This document shows positions 18,890-27,864 of a DNA stretch of 64,000 nucleotides, piece by piece. Below the pieces are notes generated by a model. That model had not been told where the DNA came from. It was given only the letters and a program-made list of their open reading frames with translations, and ran no database searches. The DNA is from Pseudomonas sp. NBRC 111124 (lineage in GTDB: Bacteria; Pseudomonadota; Gammaproteobacteria; Pseudomonadales; Pseudomonadaceae): assembly GCF_001320245.1 (NCBI RefSeq), contig NZ_BCBA01000001.1, positions 1-64,000 on the forward strand, in the 5' to 3' direction. The translations under genes and the position numbers were made by a program. Every line of letters begins with the position of its first letter. Position 1 is the first letter of the stretch.

Positions 18890-20014
18890 ATGCAGGCATT
18901 GCTGTCTTACCTGATGGGGATCGGCACTAAACTCGTCAATTTCCTAACCCGAAAGCGCAACATTGGCTTGGGCATTGCGGCGGTTGGTGTCGGCATCATC
19001 GCCATCGTGGGGGCGGGCAGCTTCACCCTGGAATTCCATCAGTTCTTCGGGGTCATCGAAGCGTTCAAGTTTTCAAACGAGGGCGGACTGAGCGACTTCC
19101 TCAGCACCCTCTGTGCGTACTTTGGACTTCTGATCATCGCCATCGGTGTCTCCATGGCGTATAGCGACTGGCGCAATGAGCGCAAGGAGCGCGAAAGAAA
19201 GCGCGTAGTGGTAGTAGAACTGCGAGGCCTGGTGGATACCTCTGATCATCCATTGCTGGAAGCAGTCCCCGAAAGTCTTGTCGGTCAGCGTCGCAGTCTA
19301 CTGCTGGATGTCAGGCAGAAGCTCTCATCAAACCCGCCTCAGGTTGCCCAGGTGCTGGATGAGATCTATCTGATGCCTCGCTTCCTAAGAAGCATCCGGG
19401 AAGAAAACGCCCGGGGGGATGTCCAAGTAGTCGCCGGCGGCATCATGCAGGTACCGCTGCTGTTCTTCACAGGCGTTGTGCTCGAAGACGAGGGTAATAT
19501 CCTGGTCATGGAGTGGGATCGCATCAACTCTCGGTGGGGCGAACTTGCCGAAGCTGACTCCGGCGATCGCTTCGCCATCACCGGCCTGGAAAACGTTCAG
19601 CCGGGCGGTGAAGTGGTGGTGGCAGTGTCTGCGAGCTACGTGGCATCGCTCCCCGATATCGAAAAAGCATTTCCTGGCGTTCCACTGGTGCACCTGCGCC
19701 ATCCCAAGGCACTGCCGAATCAGCTGTGGTACGCGGGCGAGAACGCCGCGTTGCAGAATCAATTCCTGCAGACCCTTGGCCAATTGGAAGGCCTGAAGGT
19801 TTCCATGGTGCACCTTATCCTGGCGGCGCCAGCCAGCATCTGTATCAACTTTGGCCGCCGATATGACCCGCACAACATGCCCCCGCTTCGTTGCTATCAA
19901 TGGCAGCGTGCCGAAGAAAATCCATACCCCTGGGCCGTAGAGATGCCATCCGCACCTGAGCAGCCTGGCAAGTACGTCCAACACTTCCTTCCCGAATTTG
20001 ATGCCACCAAGTGA
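18890..20014 (+). CDS. cap14: CBASS effector, 2TM-SAVED (Cap14-like)
   Basis: A 374-aa protein. Two N-terminal membrane segments (about residues 25-46, GIAAVGVGIIAIVGAGSF, and 75-96, LCAYFGLLIIAIGVSMAY) are followed by a basic linker and a SAVED domain over the C-terminal 200 residues (GGEVVVAVSASYVASLPDIE; LPNQLWYAGENAALQNQF; VHLILAAPASICINFGRRYD). SAVED domains bind cyclic oligonucleotides. On activation, TM effectors of this class are thought to disrupt the inner membrane and kill the infected cell. GAGGAG precedes the chosen ATG; an in-frame codon at 18869 overlaps that site. It is the first gene of an operon, with the cyclase ATG only 7 bp after its stop. Confidence 0.85.
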   Translation: MQALLSYLMGIGTKLVNFLTRKRNIGLGIAAVGVGIIAIVGAGSFTLEFHQFFGVIEAFKFSNEGGLSDFLSTLCAYFGLLIIAIGVSMAYSDWRNERKERERKRVVVVELRGLVDTSDHPLLEAVPESLVGQRRSLLLDVRQKLSSNPPQVAQVLDEIYLMPRFLRSIREENARGDVQVVAGGIMQVPLLFFTGVVLEDEGNILVMEWDRINSRWGELAEADSGDRFAITGLENVQPGGEVVVAVSASYVASLPDIEKAFPGVPLVHLRHPKALPNQLWYAGENAALQNQFLQTLGQLEGLKVSMVHLILAAPASICINFGRRYDPHNMPPLRCYQWQRAEENPYPWAVEMPSAPEQPGKYVQHFLPEFDATK

Positions 20015-20021
20015 GGTGAAC

Positions 20022-21260
20022 ATGGCTGTCCAGTCGCAACGGCGTTCCAAAGTGCTCCCAGGCTTGCGGGAAAAAAGCGAGGCCAGGCAGTGGGAGAGCT
20101 TCATCGTATCGATGCTGAAGAAGCTGGAGCTTCCTGAAGCCAAGCGGCAGGCGGCGGAACGCAGCTACAAGCGATTCGGCCTTCACATTGCGCACAAGCT
20201 CGGCATGTCCACCGATGATGTCCACGTCGTGGTGCAAGGCTCGATGCGCACCCAGACCACCATCGCTGGCGATGGGCGTGAAAATTTTGACCTCGACGTG
20301 GTCGTGAAGCTCAGCGGTTCCCGGTTCACGAACCTGACGCAGTCAGAAGGGTTCTTCCAGCTGTTCGGGGCAGCACTGGAAGGCATTGATGGAGCAGGGG
20401 AGCCAGAGCCAAAAAATCGTTGCTGGCGCCTCCCGTACCCGGGGGAGCCGTTCTACTTCGACGTGACACCAGCCATTCCTCTGTCAGCACATATCACGGG
20501 TACAGACCTACGCGTGCGCGATAAAACAAGCGTATGGAGCCCGTCCAACCCCGAAGATTTCGCCAACTGGTTCTGTGCAATCGCGGCGAAGCGCTTCCCG
20601 TTCCAGATGATCGCAATGGATGAAGCGATCAACATGCGTACCCAGGTGGATCCGATACCCAACGCGCCAGTGGCACTTGATGACATTTTGCGCCGGCTTG
20701 TTCAACTGATGAAGCTGCACCGCGATTACCATTTCAAGCGTCAGCCGGATCACATCCGCGAAACCAGTCCAATCTCGATCATCTTGGTGACACTGGCGGG
20801 CCAGGCTTACGACGATCTCCTGCAAAACCACCCTTATGGCCTGCATTCCTCGATTGAGGTGGTGATGGAAATCATTGCCCGGATGCCTGACTTCATTGAT
20901 CGCAGCCATGGGATACGAGTTAACAACCCGGCTATGCCCGGCTTCGTGAAAGAGAACTTCGCGGATCGGTGGAATACCGACGGAGGGGCTCGCAACAAGA
21001 GTTTCAACGAGTGGCATGAGCGTCTGACCCAAGACCTTGAAGCGCTGTTCTCCGTTGGGCAAAGCAAAGCTGCAGAAGAGCGGGTAAGGGCGATCTTCGG
21101 TGAGACTGGGGTTCGTGCATGGAAAGGCAGCCAAGCGGCAGCAGCTCCCGCGGTCACTGCCCCTGCGATTCTGGCCGGCCTAAAGGCGTCGTCCCCGACA
21201 TCCAGCTCTGGCCAGCCAGTGCAGCCGCGGAAAACTGGATCGAGGGATACCCTTGCCTGA
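20022..21260 (+). CDS. CBASS CD-NTase (cGAS/DncV-like nucleotidyltransferase)
   Basis: A 412-aa cyclase. The catalytic pattern is complete: QGS (Gly73-Ser74), then Asp90 and Asp92 in NFDLDVVV, and a third acidic residue Asp147 in FYFDVTPAIP. An OAS1-C-like helical domain follows. The C-terminal ~40 residues are low-complexity (Ala, Pro, Ser), ending DTLA, as expected of a tail conjugated by Cap2. It makes a cyclic di- or trinucleotide that the adjacent SAVED effector should sense; clade and product cannot be fixed by eye. GAGGTG lies before ATG 20022. The 3' end overlaps cap2 by 8 bp. Confidence 0.87.
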   Translation: MAVQSQRRSKVLPGLREKSEARQWESFIVSMLKKLELPEAKRQAAERSYKRFGLHIAHKLGMSTDDVHVVVQGSMRTQTTIAGDGRENFDLDVVVKLSGSRFTNLTQSEGFFQLFGAALEGIDGAGEPEPKNRCWRLPYPGEPFYFDVTPAIPLSAHITGTDLRVRDKTSVWSPSNPEDFANWFCAIAAKRFPFQMIAMDEAINMRTQVDPIPNAPVALDDILRRLVQLMKLHRDYHFKRQPDHIRETSPISIILVTLAGQAYDDLLQNHPYGLHSSIEVVMEIIARMPDFIDRSHGIRVNNPAMPGFVKENFADRWNTDGGARNKSFNEWHERLTQDLEALFSVGQSKAAEERVRAIFGETGVRAWKGSQAAAAPAVTAPAILAGLKASSPTSSSGQPVQPRKTGSRDTLA

Positions 21261-22992
21261 CGGGACTGTAGCGGTGACGCCCTTTGAAGCCGCTGCCGCG
21301 ATTGTCAGGCAGTGGCTGGATGGAAACGGCGCCGTGTTTGCCAAGCGCTCAACTAAACCCCAGCGCGTCAAAATGGACGCTTGGGTGATCGAACTGGATC
21401 ATCCAGCAGTGGGGAAACAATCGGTGCAACTGTCGATCCTATCGGACTTCCCGGTTACTCCTCCCTTGATTCATGTCGATCCATCACTCTGCTTGGTGTG
21501 GCCACATATTGAGGAGGATGGGAAGTTCTGTCACGGCGTTGAACCTGCTCCCGGGGACTTCGCATCACCGATTCAAGTGGTTGAAGATGTCCTCGACAGG
21601 CTAGCGCAGTTCTGGGTTAACACGCAGAATCAGGCTTGGCTTGAAAGCGAATTTCAAGCAGAGCGTCTGTCTTACTGGCTGCGTTTTTGCTCAATACGCC
21701 AAAAAGTATTGGGTTATCAGCCGCCGGCGACGACCCGAGTAATGATGCACCCGCTGTCACAGGTGACTGAAGGCACAGTGGCTGGCTACTTCCCTAAGGG
21801 GCAGAACGCTGGGACATCCGCTTTGGTGGTCACCCAGGGCAGTGAAGACCCTCATCAGCTGGCCCAACGGCACAGATGGGACTTCGGCACGTTAGCGCGT
21901 GGTTGCGCGCTATTCGTACCTCTCCCAGATGGTAGTCTCTGGACGCCTGTAGTCTGGCCCACCGACTTCGTGGGCCTTTCGGCCTTGGTCGACTACCTCG
22001 CAGATGAGCCGGGGCGGTTCACCAAATGGATCACCAAAGTCCGTGATGGCAAGAACAGGCAGCAATCACTGACCGTCATCTTCGCCGAAGCCACAGTCTG
22101 CTACGGCTATCTGATTTCGCCGTCCATGATTGATCGACTCATGCCACCCAGGGTCACTCCCTTCAGGGCAGAGCGTGTCGACGCAGACTGGGCATTGGCT
22201 CGAGATACTGGATTGGCGATTGTGCACAAACGACGAAGCTCGCGGGCCTTGCTATTGGGTTGTGGGTCGCTGGGTTCCCCTGTAGCCGAGCTACTGGCGC
22301 GGGCGGGGGTCGGCACGATCGATATCGTCGACAAGGAAGTTTTCGAGGCAGCTAATTGCGCTCGCCACGTATTAGGGGCCAATGCCATTGGCCAGGCCAA
22401 AGCTGACTCGGTCAGCCAGAGGCTTACCGCACTCATACCTCAAGTGAAGATCAATCCCTTCCATGAGACTGTCACCCAATGGCTAGCTGAGCACTGTGAG
22501 ACAGACGCCTATGACCTCGTGATTGACTGCACGGGTGAAAGCACGACTAGAACCGTCCTATCTCTTCTTCGCGAAACGCTGCTGGGGGAATGCGCAACGG
22601 TGTATGCGTGGATGGAACCCTTCTGCGCTGCAGCCCATGTCGTCCACGTTTCAGCCAAGGATACATGGCCCGCTGATGACCCAGTTGAACGGGTGAATGT
22701 AGCGAGCTGGGGGGCTAACGGGGTGATAAAGCTTCCTGCATGTAGCACCAGTTTCAGCACCTATGGCGCTGCCGATGCCTGGCAAGCTGCTGGGTTCGTC
22801 ACTGAGCGCGCGTTGTCGATTCTGGATGCGCCGGATTCACCCTCTCAGATTTGGAGCTGGGTGAGGGCCTCGAGCTTTTTTGAGCGTACTGGCGCCGCCA
22901 CCAGGCTGAGTGATCTCGTGCCTCACTCTGATGATCCGTTTCATGCGGTTCAGATCATCAGGGACTTTCCGGAGACACTCAGCCATGCATGA
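21253..22992 (+). CDS. cap2: CBASS Cap2, fused E2-E1 conjugation enzyme
   Basis: A 579-aa protein. The N-terminal E2-like domain has the active-site region HIEEDGKFCHGV (Cys93). A linker domain spans about 140-320 (LFVPLPDGSLWTPVVWPTDF; VCYGYLIS). The ThiF/E1 adenylation domain begins near residue 332 (LLLGCGSLGSPVAELLARAG), with the candidate catalytic Cys497 in KLPACSTSF. Cap2 primes CD-NTases by linking their C-terminus to a target, raising cyclase activity. The start is a TTG with GAGGG upstream and overlaps the cyclase gene. Length and domain order fit type II CBASS. Confidence 0.88.
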   Translation: MPDGTVAVTPFEAAAAIVRQWLDGNGAVFAKRSTKPQRVKMDAWVIELDHPAVGKQSVQLSILSDFPVTPPLIHVDPSLCLVWPHIEEDGKFCHGVEPAPGDFASPIQVVEDVLDRLAQFWVNTQNQAWLESEFQAERLSYWLRFCSIRQKVLGYQPPATTRVMMHPLSQVTEGTVAGYFPKGQNAGTSALVVTQGSEDPHQLAQRHRWDFGTLARGCALFVPLPDGSLWTPVVWPTDFVGLSALVDYLADEPGRFTKWITKVRDGKNRQQSLTVIFAEATVCYGYLISPSMIDRLMPPRVTPFRAERVDADWALARDTGLAIVHKRRSSRALLLGCGSLGSPVAELLARAGVGTIDIVDKEVFEAANCARHVLGANAIGQAKADSVSQRLTALIPQVKINPFHETVTQWLAEHCETDAYDLVIDCTGESTTRTVLSLLRETLLGECATVYAWMEPFCAAAHVVHVSAKDTWPADDPVERVNVASWGANGVIKLPACSTSFSTYGAADAWQAAGFVTERALSILDAPDSPSQIWSWVRASSFFERTGAATRLSDLVPHSDDPFHAVQIIRDFPETLSHA

Positions 22993-23470
22993 GCACAGCC
23001 TGCGGTACCGAATTCCAGGCGCTCAATGGCAGATCGAGTTCCCCGCTGAATCTGTACTGATACTGAAGCAGCATGTCCAACACGATTTTAAAACCGCTGA
23101 GGCAGCAGGGCAGCTCTACACCAGGGACGTCAATGGCCCAGTGATACGCGTCGAGAGGGTTACCAATCCCGTTTCACGATGGGCTCGCTATGCCGGGGTG
23201 AAACTGGATCTCAAGGTTGTGAAGAAGGAGCGCGAGCGCTTGTTTCAAGAGGGGCTGCACTGCCTGGGTTTCTGGCATTCCCATCCCGAGGCCCAGCCAC
23301 GCCCGTCGCAACCAGACCTTGCCATGGCTGCGGATCAGGCCCGTGCCGGCATTGATGACTTCGCGGGATTGCTTTTCGTGATCATAGGTAACGCTCCTTT
23401 TCCCCAGGGGCTTGCTGTCTGGGTGCATGACGGCTCCACGCTCTGGAGGGCCGAGCACGTCGTGGACTGA
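22985..23470 (+). CDS. cap3: CBASS Cap3, JAB/JAMM isopeptidase
   Basis: A 161-aa metallopeptidase with an intact JAMM motif, His98-x-His100-x10-Asp111 (GFWHSHPEAQPRPSQPD). Cap3 removes the cyclase from conjugates, opposing Cap2. It overlaps cap2 by 8 bp and is followed at 73 bp by a second cyclase gene. Confidence 0.87.
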   Translation: MHEHSLRYRIPGAQWQIEFPAESVLILKQHVQHDFKTAEAAGQLYTRDVNGPVIRVERVTNPVSRWARYAGVKLDLKVVKKERERLFQEGLHCLGFWHSHPEAQPRPSQPDLAMAADQARAGIDDFAGLLFVIIGNAPFPQGLAVWVHDGSTLWRAEHVVD

Positions 23471-23543
23471 AGATAGGCTCACACACCAAGTGCGCGGTCG
23501 GCTAGGACGTCCTGCGCTGTAACCGTTATCCAGGATGACCCCC

Positions 23544-24533
23544 ATGTCTCGCTTTGAAAGCATACTGACCAACATCGTCGCCCACTCAGCCCTGCCGCTG
23601 GATGCATATGAAACCGCAGTGGATCGCTACCAGGGGTTTGGAAAGTGGCTCGAGCGGGACGATTCCCCTCTTAAGGACAATGATATACACGCGTTCCCTC
23701 AGGGATCATTTGCTTTGGGAACCGCAGTTTCACCGGTAAATCCTGCAGATAGCTACGATCTCGACTTTGCGTTCAAATTCCGCAAGGACGTTTCGATCGA
23801 CACGCATACCCAGAAGCAGATCAAGCTGATGCTTGAGCGCGAGTTGGAGCTCTATCGCCTCCACACCGGTATAGCAGAGCCCCTTGAGGAGAAGCATCGC
23901 TGCTGGCGACTTCTATACCCAAGCTTTCATTTGGATATCGTGCCTTGCATTCCCGCTCACGAAAAGCAGCGAAGCCTGTTGGTCGCCTCGATGGAGAGCA
24001 TTGGTACCGCAACCGAGGAGGCTCAAAGCATTGCGTCGTTGGCCGTTCTGATCACGGACAATGAAAGTGCCACGTTTGAGCAGATTGATAGGAACTGGCT
24101 GGTGAGTAACCCTGATGGGTACGCTCGATGGTTTGCGGCCCGGTCACAGAACCTCAACTCAGTGTATTCGGCTGAGGCGTTTGTCGAAGCTGTTCCCTAT
24201 TTCAGTCAATCCACCAACCTGCAGCGTGTTATCCAGCTACTCAAGCGACATCGCGACGTAATGTTCAAACTCGAACCCGACAGCAAGCCCATTTCTGTGA
24301 TCATTACAACGATCGCTGCACAGGCATACCAACCTGCACAATCTCTGGAGCAGACGTTGGAAATGGCAATGGCGGGGCTACGCAGCTTCATTGGGAGCAA
24401 TGTGCATGTCCTGAGGAATCCAGTCGACCCCAATGAGAACTTCGCCGACCGCTGGGATGATCCTCGCTACGCTGACCTTCAACTCAAGCAGAATTTCCAC
24501 AATTGGGTCATACAGCTGGGAAAGGACATCGAC
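23544..24533 (+). pseudogene. second CD-NTase, interrupted by IS3 element (5' part)
   Basis: A cyclase distinct from the one at 20022. The N-terminal catalytic pattern is intact: FPQGS (Gly54-Ser55), Asp72 and Asp74 in YDLDFAF, Asp131 in FHLDIVPCIP. The C-terminal helical domain runs to LGKDID, then an IS3 element begins at 24534. Reading continues into the IS for 33 codons to a stop at 24632, giving a foreign tail. The rest of the gene is at 25790-25968. ATG 23544 is chosen because CAGGA lies 8 nt before it. Loss of the extreme C-terminus may remove the conjugation site but not the catalytic core. Confidence 0.82.
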
Positions 24534-24597
24534 TGGGCCTGCCCCGTGACAACGGACGCCAAGAAGCGATACTTACATCGCTATCTTGGAGGTTGTC

Positions 24598-24891
24598 ATG
24601 TACCCAACCACTCGCCGCAATTACACCGATGAGTTCAAGATTCAGGCCGTTGCGCTGGCTGAAACGCTTGGCAGGACGGAAGCTGCTCGCCAGCTGGAGA
24701 TGTCTGTGAAGACGTTGGACAACTGGGTCAACGCTTCCCGCAACGGCCAGCCGTTGAGCTCTCCTGACCGTCGCGCAATCACCAGAGAGGACAGCGAGTT
24801 AGCACGATTGCGAGCCGAGAACGCCGAGCTGAAACTGGAGCGTGAAATCCTAAAAAAGGCGGCGGTATTCTTTGCCAAAGAGTCCAGGTGA
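24598..24891 (+). CDS. IS3 transposase OrfA
   Basis: A 97-aa HTH protein (YTDEFKIQAVALAETLGRTE) with a leucine-zipper C-terminus (LARLRAENAELKLEREILKK). GGAGG precedes ATG 24598; an upstream in-frame start at 24586 overlaps that site. The slippery A-AAA-AAG at 24852-24858 should direct a -1 shift to produce the OrfAB fusion transposase. Confidence 0.93.
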   Translation: MYPTTRRNYTDEFKIQAVALAETLGRTEAARQLEMSVKTLDNWVNASRNGQPLSSPDRRAITREDSELARLRAENAELKLEREILKKAAVFFAKESR

Positions 24892-25751
24892 GATACGCCT
24901 TCGTCGCTGAAGAACGGGCTCAGTTCCCGGTGCGTCTGTTGTGCCGGGTAATGGGTGTCTCGGTTTCAGGGTTTTACGACTATCAGCATCGCCAAGGCCG
25001 TCCAGATCCGGATGCACAAATACGCATCGATCTACACAAGGTTTACGCGGCTAGCCGCAAGACTTATGGCCGACCACGGCTAGTCGAGGCGCTAAGGCAG
25101 CAGGCCTATGCGGTAGGTCATAAGCGCGTTGATCGGCTGATGCATGAAGAGCACATACAAGGCCGATCCAAGGGCGGTTTCAGGCCGTGCACCACCGACA
25201 GTCACCATGCGCTGCCAGTGGCGAGCAATTTATTGGGTCGTCAGTTCTCCGTTCAAAGCTCCACCCCAGCCTGGGTCAGTGATATCACTTACATCGCTAC
25301 GAAAGAGGGCTGGCTTTATCTGGCAGTGGTACTGAGCATCCAAACCCGCCAGGTGCTAGGTTACAGCCTGGCGGACAGGATGCCTGACGACTTGGTCGAG
25401 CGCGCTTTTATGAACGCCTGGAACGCATGTTTGGGCGTCTACGGAGTGATTTTCCATTCCGATCAAGGGCGCCAGTACGCGAGCAGCAGGTTTCGTCTCG
25501 CTTTGGCCAAGAAGGGCTTCGCGCAAAGCATGAGTCGGAGAGGAAACTGCTGGGATAACGCCGTAGCTGAAAGTTTCTTCGCTACATTGAAGAGAGAGGA
25601 AGCCTGCGCGGTCTACCCCACAAAGAAACAGGCTCACCTGGCAATTGCCAGCTACATCCATGGGTTTTACAACAGCTGTCGACTGCATTCAGCACTGGGT
25701 TACCGTTCACCTAACGAATACGCAAAAGGCTTAAGGCAGTTGGCTCTGTAG
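24888..25751 (+). CDS. IS3 transposase OrfB (integrase catalytic domain)
   Basis: A 287-aa DDE recombinase. It has an HTH_21-type N-terminus (YAASRKTYGRPRLVEALRQQ) and catalytic residues in WVSDITYI (Asp), FHSDQGRQYAS (Asp) and NAVAESFFATLK (Glu). The frame is open back to the slippery site, so it is normally made as part of OrfAB by -1 frameshifting; the nominal GTG overlaps orfA by 4 bp. Confidence 0.93.
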   Translation: MRYAFVAEERAQFPVRLLCRVMGVSVSGFYDYQHRQGRPDPDAQIRIDLHKVYAASRKTYGRPRLVEALRQQAYAVGHKRVDRLMHEEHIQGRSKGGFRPCTTDSHHALPVASNLLGRQFSVQSSTPAWVSDITYIATKEGWLYLAVVLSIQTRQVLGYSLADRMPDDLVERAFMNAWNACLGVYGVIFHSDQGRQYASSRFRLALAKKGFAQSMSRRGNCWDNAVAESFFATLKREEACAVYPTKKQAHLAIASYIHGFYNSCRLHSALGYRSPNEYAKGLRQLAL

Positions 25752-25789
25752 CAAGCTTCTTGGCGTCCGCTGTCACGGGGCAGGCCCAG

Positions 25790-25968
25790 ACTTTATCAAA
25801 GCCGCGCAAAGCGAGCAGGAGGCGATGAGTAGGGTCAGAGTAAAATTTGGGGTTGAGCTGAGTGAGTTGTTACCTTTTGAGGGTCTTGGCGGGACGGACG
25901 AGCCCTATGCCGCGCTGCCGACCACGTTTGTGACAGCGCCTCCACGGCCATGGGGGATAGGCCGGTGA
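25790..25968 (+). pseudogene. second CD-NTase, 3' remnant after IS3
   Basis: Right of the IS, a frame starting at 25801 gives a plausible CD-NTase C-terminus (MSRVRVKFGVELSELLPFEG ... PWGIGR, stop at 25966-25968). Joining the two parts through the GAC target leaves this frame off by one base within 25793-25800 (ATCAAG where ATCAAAG would restore it), so a separate frameshift also seems present. The 3' end overlaps the next gene by 19 bp, confirming original operon order. Confidence 0.65.
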
Positions 25969-26612
25969 TTGACCCTTCCGTTGAAGATTTTCTCCTGACT
26001 AACCCAGGTATGGGATATGGCCCTGTAAGCCGAGGCGTCCAACACATCTCGGGACTTTTCAGATTTCGAGCCCGGTCGAGCCGCCTCTCTTACATTGAAG
26101 ATGAGTTTTGGCTGCGTATTAGTCTCAGTGCCCCGCTGAAAACGGCGCTTCCAGAGGTTTTCGAGGAGGGCGGACGGATACCCAGGATTGCAGCCAACCA
26201 TATAAATCCGGACGACTCGCTGTGCCTGGGTTCTCCACTGCGCCAACGTCTTGCTATGTGCGGTAGTACGACACTGCAATCCTTCGCAGAAAGCTGTGTG
26301 GTGCCTTTTCTCTACACACGAGTTCTGCGCGAGCAAGGCATGCACGTCTTTCCATTTGGAGAGCTTGAGCATGGGGCAGCTGGGCTGGCTGAGGACTATC
26401 AGGATATTTTCCAACTTGAAGAGCGGGCACAACTCGAGCCCCTGCTGAAGCTACTCCTCATGGATGCTGCAGCGGCTGACACAAAGATGTGCCCGTGCTG
26501 CGGTTCCAGGCCATTTGGCTCATGCCTCACAGGCATCAAAGCCCGCCTCATTGCAAGTGACTTCAGCCAGCAAGAACTCAGCACTGCGTACAGCCAGCTT
26601 TTTGATGAGTGA
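25950..26612 (+). CDS. E2-like (UBC-fold) protein linked to second CD-NTase
   Basis: A 220-aa protein. Its centre, RIAANHINPDDSLCLGSP, resembles the active-site strand-loop of prokaryotic E2-like proteins, with a candidate catalytic Cys after HINPDDSL. The C-terminus has a CPCCGSRPFGSC cluster suggesting metal binding. It overlaps the second CD-NTase by 19 bp, so the pair looks like a short (E2-only) type II CBASS. With the cyclase broken it is probably without function or may act with the first CBASS. E2 assignment is by motif and position only. Confidence 0.6.
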   Translation: MGDRPVIDPSVEDFLLTNPGMGYGPVSRGVQHISGLFRFRARSSRLSYIEDEFWLRISLSAPLKTALPEVFEEGGRIPRIAANHINPDDSLCLGSPLRQRLAMCGSTTLQSFAESCVVPFLYTRVLREQGMHVFPFGELEHGAAGLAEDYQDIFQLEERAQLEPLLKLLLMDAAAADTKMCPCCGSRPFGSCLTGIKARLIASDFSQQELSTAYSQLFDE

Positions 26613-26711
26613 TGGAAAGGGCCCTTTAGCCACGATAAGGATGCGGCACCTACCTGCGATGTGGTCAGACACCACGTCGACCCGATCAGGTGTTGCGGGC
26701 TCTGTATTTCG

Positions 26712-27125
26712 TTAATCCACAAACGCCAACTCGGTTTGCATGCCCGAGGAGCCGGTCGATCGGTGAGTGGCGGGGCGCGCTGGCATATTTCTCTGGCTGA
26801 TCGTAGGGCTTTCCATTCCAGATACCCGCAATCCGGTAAGACCGTCACCCTGGTGGAGCGATGACAGCTCAGACTCCAATTTTCTGATCAGCTCCCCTAC
26901 CGACTCACCCGAACTCTCACTCAATGTCAGCGTGAGCAATGTGAGGGGACTTAAGTCCAGGTGCTGGCTCAATTGCTCGAGCTTGTCCAACGTGATGCTG
27001 GATTTACCGGTTTCGAGCTTGGACAAGTAGGTGCGGCTGCTGACTTCAGCGAATCCCCGCTGACTCATATTGCGCGTCGTACGCAACGCTCGAAGCACGC
27101 TTGCAAACGCAGATTTCAGTGACAT
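26712..27125 (-). CDS. XRE-family transcriptional regulator
   Basis: A 137-aa protein with a Cro/CI-type HTH in residues 5-65 (NMSQRGFAEVSSRTYLSKLE; LDKLEQLSQHLDLSPLTLL). A Ser-rich region follows, and a low-complexity tail. It converges on the E2-like gene. A 16-bp palindrome (GAGTACA-TT-TGTACTC) lies 76 bp upstream of its start and may control it. Targets unknown; a local regulator is likely. Confidence 0.8.
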   Translation of the reverse strand: MSLKSAFASVLRALRTTRNMSQRGFAEVSSRTYLSKLETGKSSITLDKLEQLSQHLDLSPLTLLTLTLSESSGESVGELIRKLESELSSLHQGDGLTGLRVSGMESPTISQRNMPARPATHRSTGSSGMQTELAFVD

Positions 27126-27200
27126 CCATCTTTCCCAAAATGAGATTACTGGTCAGATCATCATGCTGTTACGCGTTCATCATACCTTTTACGCCTGGAG

Positions 27201-27216
27201 GAGTACATTTGTACTC
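27201..27216. promoter_or_regulatory. palindrome GAGTACATTTGTACTC (LexA2-like box)
   Basis: A perfect 7-bp inverted repeat with a 2-bp centre, fitting AGTAC-N4-GTACT. It resembles the published P. putida LexA2 site AGTACN4GTGCT. It sits between the divergent XRE gene and the 27333 gene. Related copies occur at 38506 and 41864. Confidence 0.5.
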
Positions 27217-27332
27217 TTAACGAGTTCGCACGACGCCGCTGTGAGCGCCGTGGCAGAATGCTCGAGCCTGAGCAGCGGTCTCGCACCCTTTGACCGGAGG
27301 CTAAAGATGAAAGTGAGCAAAGGATCGCAGTC

Positions 27333-27797
27333 ATGGAGCAGCTGAACAGAGCCAAGCGCTACCTGGGAAAAATAGAGCGCTTTTACAGTGGGGTGATCTC
27401 ATCGGCCTGTCATGACGAGGACGCCTACCTTGACGATATGCTCTCCTTTTTCATCCACTGCTACCACGTTCGAGACTGGGCTATTCACGGCGCAGCACTG
27501 CACAGCCGATAGATCGACGCATTCATCAACAGTCATGAATCCTTGAAGATTTGCACGGATCTGGCCAACGGCTCAAAGCACTGCAAGCTTACGCGCGCAC
27601 CACGGACTGGCTGTCAGCCGTCAATTGCCAACGGTGGAGTGGAGTACTCCACCTGGTACGCAAGGGATGGTGGTGGCGAGGGTCTGAAGTGCAGCTACGT
27701 CGTCATGAGCAACGGCGTCGCAATGGATGCCCTGCAGCTGGGGCGTGACTGCATAGCGCTCTGGGATCAATTCCTCGAAGGATCAGGCGCCCGGTAG
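27333..27797 (+). pseudogene. uncharacterised protein gene with internal amber codon
   Basis: One frame encodes about 154 residues, interrupted by a TAG at 27510-27512. Before it: FFIHCYHVRDWAIHGAALHS. After it: IDAFINSHESLKICTDLANG, then SKHCKLTR. The two parts read as one protein of a family with conserved RDW and DLANGSKH blocks that I have seen in accessory regions, possibly HEPN-like. The ATG 27333 lacks a strong ribosome site. Either the gene is dead or the stop is a recent mutation. Confidence 0.5.
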
Positions 27798-27864
27798 ACG
27801 AGCCTGTTTTTTCCCCCACACAACCATCGAATGATCTATCAACCCTCAACCACCGGGAATTGCC

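Larger units (their letters stand above)
24534..25789 (+). mobile_element. IS3-family insertion sequence, complete, with 3-bp target duplication
   Basis: Inverted repeats 24534-24567 and 25756-25789 are 34 bp long with one mismatch and start with TGGGCC. The element is 1256 bp and is flanked by GAC on both sides (24531-24533 and 25790-25792). orfA and orfB are in the expected -1 relation with an A6G slippery run at 24852-24858. It looks intact and recently inserted. Confidence 0.95.
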
